64,000 nt of DNA from an uncultured Desulfobacter sp. GTDB lineage: Bacteria; Desulfobacterota; Desulfobacteria; Desulfobacterales; Desulfobacteraceae. Positions 61,492 to 64,000 of the stretch are shown piece by piece. The position numbers were made by a program, and so were the translations under genes. Position 1 is the first letter of the stretch, and each line of letters begins with the position of its first letter. The notes under the pieces were generated by a model that saw only the letters and a program-made list of their open reading frames with translations, did not search any database and was not told the DNA's origin. The stretch is from NCBI RefSeq assembly GCF_963677125.1, contig NZ_OY781882.1:5602501-5666500 (forward strand), written 5' to 3'.

Positions 61492-62289
61492 CTAAGTGTT
61501 TTCTTTTTTCAGTTGTGACAGAAATATTTCCTTTTCCGTGCGGTCATCAAGTCTGACAGTGACGCTTTGCCTGAGAACATTCTGGCGGACGACTTTGCCT
61601 TGAACATCTTCAACCGTAATGATTTTGCCAAGTTTCGGCATTTTTTTCTTATAGTAGCGGTAAGTTTTATCTTCAAAGGTCAAGCAGCACATCAACCGGC
61701 CGCATACCCCTGAAATTTTTGTGGGGTTTAAACTCAGTCCCTGCTCCTTTGCCATTTTTATGGACACAGGATCAAAGGTATGCATAAAAGATGAACAGCA
61801 CAATTCACGGCCGCATTTTCCCACACCACCCACGTGCTTGGACAGATTTCGAATACCAACCTGGCGCATTTCGATGCGGATGGAAAATTCCTTGACCAGA
61901 AGTTTGATCAGTTCCCTAAAATCAATTCTACCGTCCGCTGTATAAAAAAATGTCAGCTTGTTTCTGTCAAAGGTACTTTCGACACTGAACAGATTCATTA
62001 AAAGCGACAAGTCTTTTATACATTGAACGCAGTATTCATGGGCCCGAAGTTCCAGAGATTCAAGTTCCTTGCGCCAAGTGAAATCCTCCTGGGTTGCCAG
62101 TCTGACAATATTTTTTAAGGACTTTTCGTCTTTGTCCTTTTCCTGGGAAGGGACGGCAACGATGCCAAATCCTAATCCCTGTTCGGTTTCAACAATTACC
62201 CGGTCTCCTATGCTTACGACCAAAGCGTTACTGTTGAAATCGTATATTTTACCTGCGGTTTTAAACTTAACGCCGGTAACGTTTACCAT
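61492..62289 (-). CDS. PSP1/RicT (YaaT) family protein
   Basis: This is 265 residues. The PSP1 domain has conserved cysteine pairs: GKCGRELCCSSFMHTFDPVSIKMAKEQ and GVCGRLMCCLTFE. In Bacillus the homologue is part of the RicAFT complex for RNA maturation and competence. In Desulfobacterota the gene sits between holB and metG, as here. Iron-sulfur or zinc binding is possible from the Cys pattern. Confidence 0.92.
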   Translation of the reverse strand: MVNVTGVKFKTAGKIYDFNSNALVVSIGDRVIVETEQGLGFGIVAVPSQEKDKDEKSLKNIVRLATQEDFTWRKELESLELRAHEYCVQCIKDLSLLMNLFSVESTFDRNKLTFFYTADGRIDFRELIKLLVKEFSIRIEMRQVGIRNLSKHVGGVGKCGRELCCSSFMHTFDPVSIKMAKEQGLSLNPTKISGVCGRLMCCLTFEDKTYRYYKKKMPKLGKIITVEDVQGKVVRQNVLRQSVTVRLDDRTEKEIFLSQLKKENT

Positions 62290-62304
62290 AAAATCGGCCT
62301 CTTT

Positions 62305-63330
62305 TTAATATAAGGATAAGGAAAGGAAAAAACGGTCAAGGGTCAGTCTTGTGCCGCTGTTGGATTCCAGTCTTTTTTCCGTCTCATGAAAAAGTGTCAT
62401 CCACTTTAACATCCGAGCGTATGAATGCATTATACTAATATCTTTAAATGCACTTAAAAAATCAAGGTTAACTATTTTATCCGGCATGTATTTTAATATG
62501 CAAAAGTCCCTGAATACCGTCCGAAGTACCGCCATGGCATCATGAATATATTCCGGACGCCCTGACAATAACCTGGATAAGTCAAGGCTTTTAAAGGCGC
62601 TTTGATCAGTTGGTGCGTTTAAAAATCGGCAGACCTCTTTGATTAACCATGGCCGCAGTTTTTCCCAATCAGGCGTGTCCCCTTTATGCAGTCCTGAAAG
62701 GCGTAGGGCCTGTTCCAGGTCGCTTCCAGCCGTCCCACTTATAATGTGGGCGGTTTCGGGATTAAGCCCGTATTGTGTGCATAAAATTTTTTTGATTTCA
62801 TGCGGTGAAAGTGCCTGGAAGTCAATGCGCCTGCACCTGGATAAGATGGTCGGTAAAAGGGGGGCAGTCTGCTCTACGGCGAGAATGAAAAATGTACGCT
62901 CCGGCGGCTCTTCAAGCATTTTGAGAAGGGCATTTTGGGCCTGGGGGTTCATCTGGTCTGCATGCAGGATGCAAACCATCCTGAATATAGCTTCATTGGC
63001 GCGGGATGCGATGATACCGCCCATTTCCCTAATTTGGGAAATGGTGATTATTTTTTTCTTTTCTGCCGGACCAATAAAAATTATGTCCGGGTGCATGCTT
63101 GCAGATATTTTTTTGCATGAAGCGCATATATTGCAAGGCCGATCGTTGTCTGAGCGGCAATTGCAGGCCTGCGCAAAAAAAAGCGCAGCCTGTCTTTTGC
63201 CGGTTCCCCTGGGCCCATAAAAAAGGAGGGCATTGGGGATCCGTTCGGCCTGAACAATATAAGTTAATTCAGATAATGGCAGGGACGAGGGAAGGGGTCC
63301 CTGATTCGTTTCGGAAGGTGCAGGAGGCAT
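62305..63330 (-). CDS. holB: DNA polymerase III delta-prime subunit
   Basis: This is 341 residues. AAA+ clamp-loader features: FYGPRGTGKRQAALFFAQACNC (P-loop), zinc module CNICASCKK, sensor-type NALLKMLEEPPERTFFIL and SRCRRIDFQ. It belongs to the clamp loader that places the beta ring on DNA. It sits between the HU/IHF-like gene and the RicT-like gene in the same operon. Confidence 0.93.
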   Translation of the reverse strand: MPPAPSETNQGPLPSSLPLSELTYIVQAERIPNALLFYGPRGTGKRQAALFFAQACNCRSDNDRPCNICASCKKISASMHPDIIFIGPAEKKKIITISQIREMGGIIASRANEAIFRMVCILHADQMNPQAQNALLKMLEEPPERTFFILAVEQTAPLLPTILSRCRRIDFQALSPHEIKKILCTQYGLNPETAHIISGTAGSDLEQALRLSGLHKGDTPDWEKLRPWLIKEVCRFLNAPTDQSAFKSLDLSRLLSGRPEYIHDAMAVLRTVFRDFCILKYMPDKIVNLDFLSAFKDISIMHSYARMLKWMTLFHETEKRLESNSGTRLTLDRFFLSLSLY

Positions 63331-63345
63331 ATCAGAAACATCGGA

Positions 63346-63621
63346 CTAATAATCAACCCGCTCTTTAAGTTCTTTACCGCATTTGAAAAACGGCAGGCGC
63401 TTGGGGGGGATGTCTACTTTTTGTCCGGTTTTTGGGTTTCTTCCCACATAGCTTTTGTACTCTTTGATATGAAAGCTGCAAAGCCCTCTTATTTCTACGC
63501 GTTCGCCTTTGACAAAGGCGTCTGACAGGGAGTCAAAAAATATTCTTATTACATCGGCTGCTTCTGATTTGGTCAGATTAGCCCGGTCTTTCAATGTGGA
63601 GATCAATTCAAGTTTATTCAT
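63346..63621 (-). CDS. HU/IHF-family DNA-binding protein
   Basis: This is 91 residues with GAGGTT upstream. MNKLELISTLKDRANLTKSEAADVIRIFF and VEIRGLCSFHIKEYKSYVGRNPKTGQKVDIPPKR are the HU/IHF dimer core and DNA-contacting arm. It bends DNA. Whether it is HU or IHF cannot be settled from one subunit; the arm favours IHF-beta-like. It is first in the leftward holB-ricT-metG group. Confidence 0.94.
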   Translation of the reverse strand: MNKLELISTLKDRANLTKSEAADVIRIFFDSLSDAFVKGERVEIRGLCSFHIKEYKSYVGRNPKTGQKVDIPPKRLPFFKCGKELKERVDY

Positions 63622-63699
63622 AGAACCTCAAATATATTAAACAGCTAAAAAGTTTTTTCAGGGGTTTTAATGAATATGCATCAAAAAGTCAAGGGCTTA

Positions 63700-63745
63700 T
63701 GATCGTACCTTAACAAAATTTCCAGGTTATCGTCCAGGCGCTAAG
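63700..63745 (-). repeat. conserved 3'-end motif, copy 3
   Basis: On the reverse strand GCGCCTGGACGATAACCTGG, then AAATTTTGTTAAGGTACGAT. It matches copy 2 (18112-18150) over about 40 bases and again overlaps the stop codon of the gene it follows. Confidence 0.65.
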
Positions 63746-64000
63746 ATAAAAGGTCCGGGACTTTTTCAACCATGTCAAAATCCACTTCCACCCCGGCATA
63801 GCGTCCTAACAGGTCGACTTTGATGATGACCCGTCCCTTGCCTTTATGCTCAAAAAATTCACCTTTCAGGCCAGCCATGGGGCCTTCGAGGATCATTACC
63901 GGATCCCCTTTTTTTAACTCAATCATGCTGCCTGTAATCAGATCCTGAGCTACAGATGTTAAAAGCTTGAGCGATTGAATCTGTTGCTCGGGCACGGGTA
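63741..64000 (-). CDS. NusG/RfaH-type transcription antiterminator, partial
   Basis: The reading frame is open to the right window edge, so only the C-terminal 86 codons are seen; a GTG at 63995 is not assumed to be the start. The KOW region is clear: KKGDPVMILEGPMAGLKGEF, then the DLLGRYAGVEVDFDMVEKV end. This is the C-terminal part of the NusG superfamily of RNA-polymerase processivity factors. The exact subfamily needs the missing N-terminal domain. Confidence 0.88.
   Translation of the reverse strand, partial: PVPEQQIQSLKLLTSVAQDLITGSMIELKKGDPVMILEGPMAGLKGEFFEHKGKGRVIIKVDLLGRYAGVEVDFDMVEKVPDLLS

Overview
The window looks like part of the chromosome of a sulfate-reducing Desulfobacterota bacterium, most likely Desulfobacteraceae and Desulfobacter-like. 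This is inference. It rests on the small siroheme sulfite reductase, several hybrid histidine kinases, lipid A export and Kdo-transfer genes, and many short palindromic repeats between genes. No 16S rRNA or other decisive marker is present, and I see no tRNA or CRISPR array.

Layout. Positions 1-7.8 kb hold two large hybrid histidine kinases, each beside a gene for a periplasmic ligand-binding protein. Positions 8-14 kb hold a metallo-hydrolase/methyltransferase pair, thrS, rnd and dapF. Positions 14.1-17.2 kb hold a thiazole-synthesis operon, thiSGHF, behind a sigma70-like promoter, a TPP riboswitch and an intrinsic terminator. Positions 17.3-20 kb hold a trypsin-like protease, a rhomboid protease and a fumarylacetoacetate-hydrolase family enzyme. 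Positions 20-24.2 kb hold a ZraP-like periplasmic metal chaperone, divergent from a histidine kinase and a sigma54 activator, with a sigma54 promoter and a candidate enhancer between them. Positions 24.2-29.2 kb hold tyrA, two DMT exporters, another metallo-hydrolase and the small sulfite reductase.

Positions 29.2-45 kb are a chromosomal integron. A long IntI-type integrase points left and an attI-like site follows it. About a dozen cassettes point right. They carry a TIR-like effector, four toxin-antitoxin pairs (Phd/RelE-ParE, VapBC, HigBA, HicBA), a GNAT acetyltransferase, a nucleotidyltransferase-fold protein, unknown membrane or exported proteins and one cassette without an ORF. For most cassettes the first bases are complementary to the R'' box of the cassette's own attC, which confirms the boundaries. 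Group II introns of two kinds sit inside attC sites: one intact, one with a deleted reverse transcriptase, and one a 3' fragment. A further 3' intron fragment and an IS91-type transposase have broken one cassette.

Positions 45-64 kb return to backbone. They hold a secreted protein with a DUF2145 protein, then waaA divergent from msbA, and a run from a Trm112-like protein through yicC, a RemA-like protein, gmk, rlmB and comF. After that come a 1237-residue GlmS-like protein, a penicillin-binding transpeptidase, and the leftward group metG, ricT-like, holB, an IHF/HU-like protein and a NusG-like protein cut by the window edge.

At least seven copies of an approximately 95-bp element with two predicted hairpins lie between backbone genes, three of them in tandem. 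Base changes on both sides of the stems suggest the structure is conserved. I know no name for this element.
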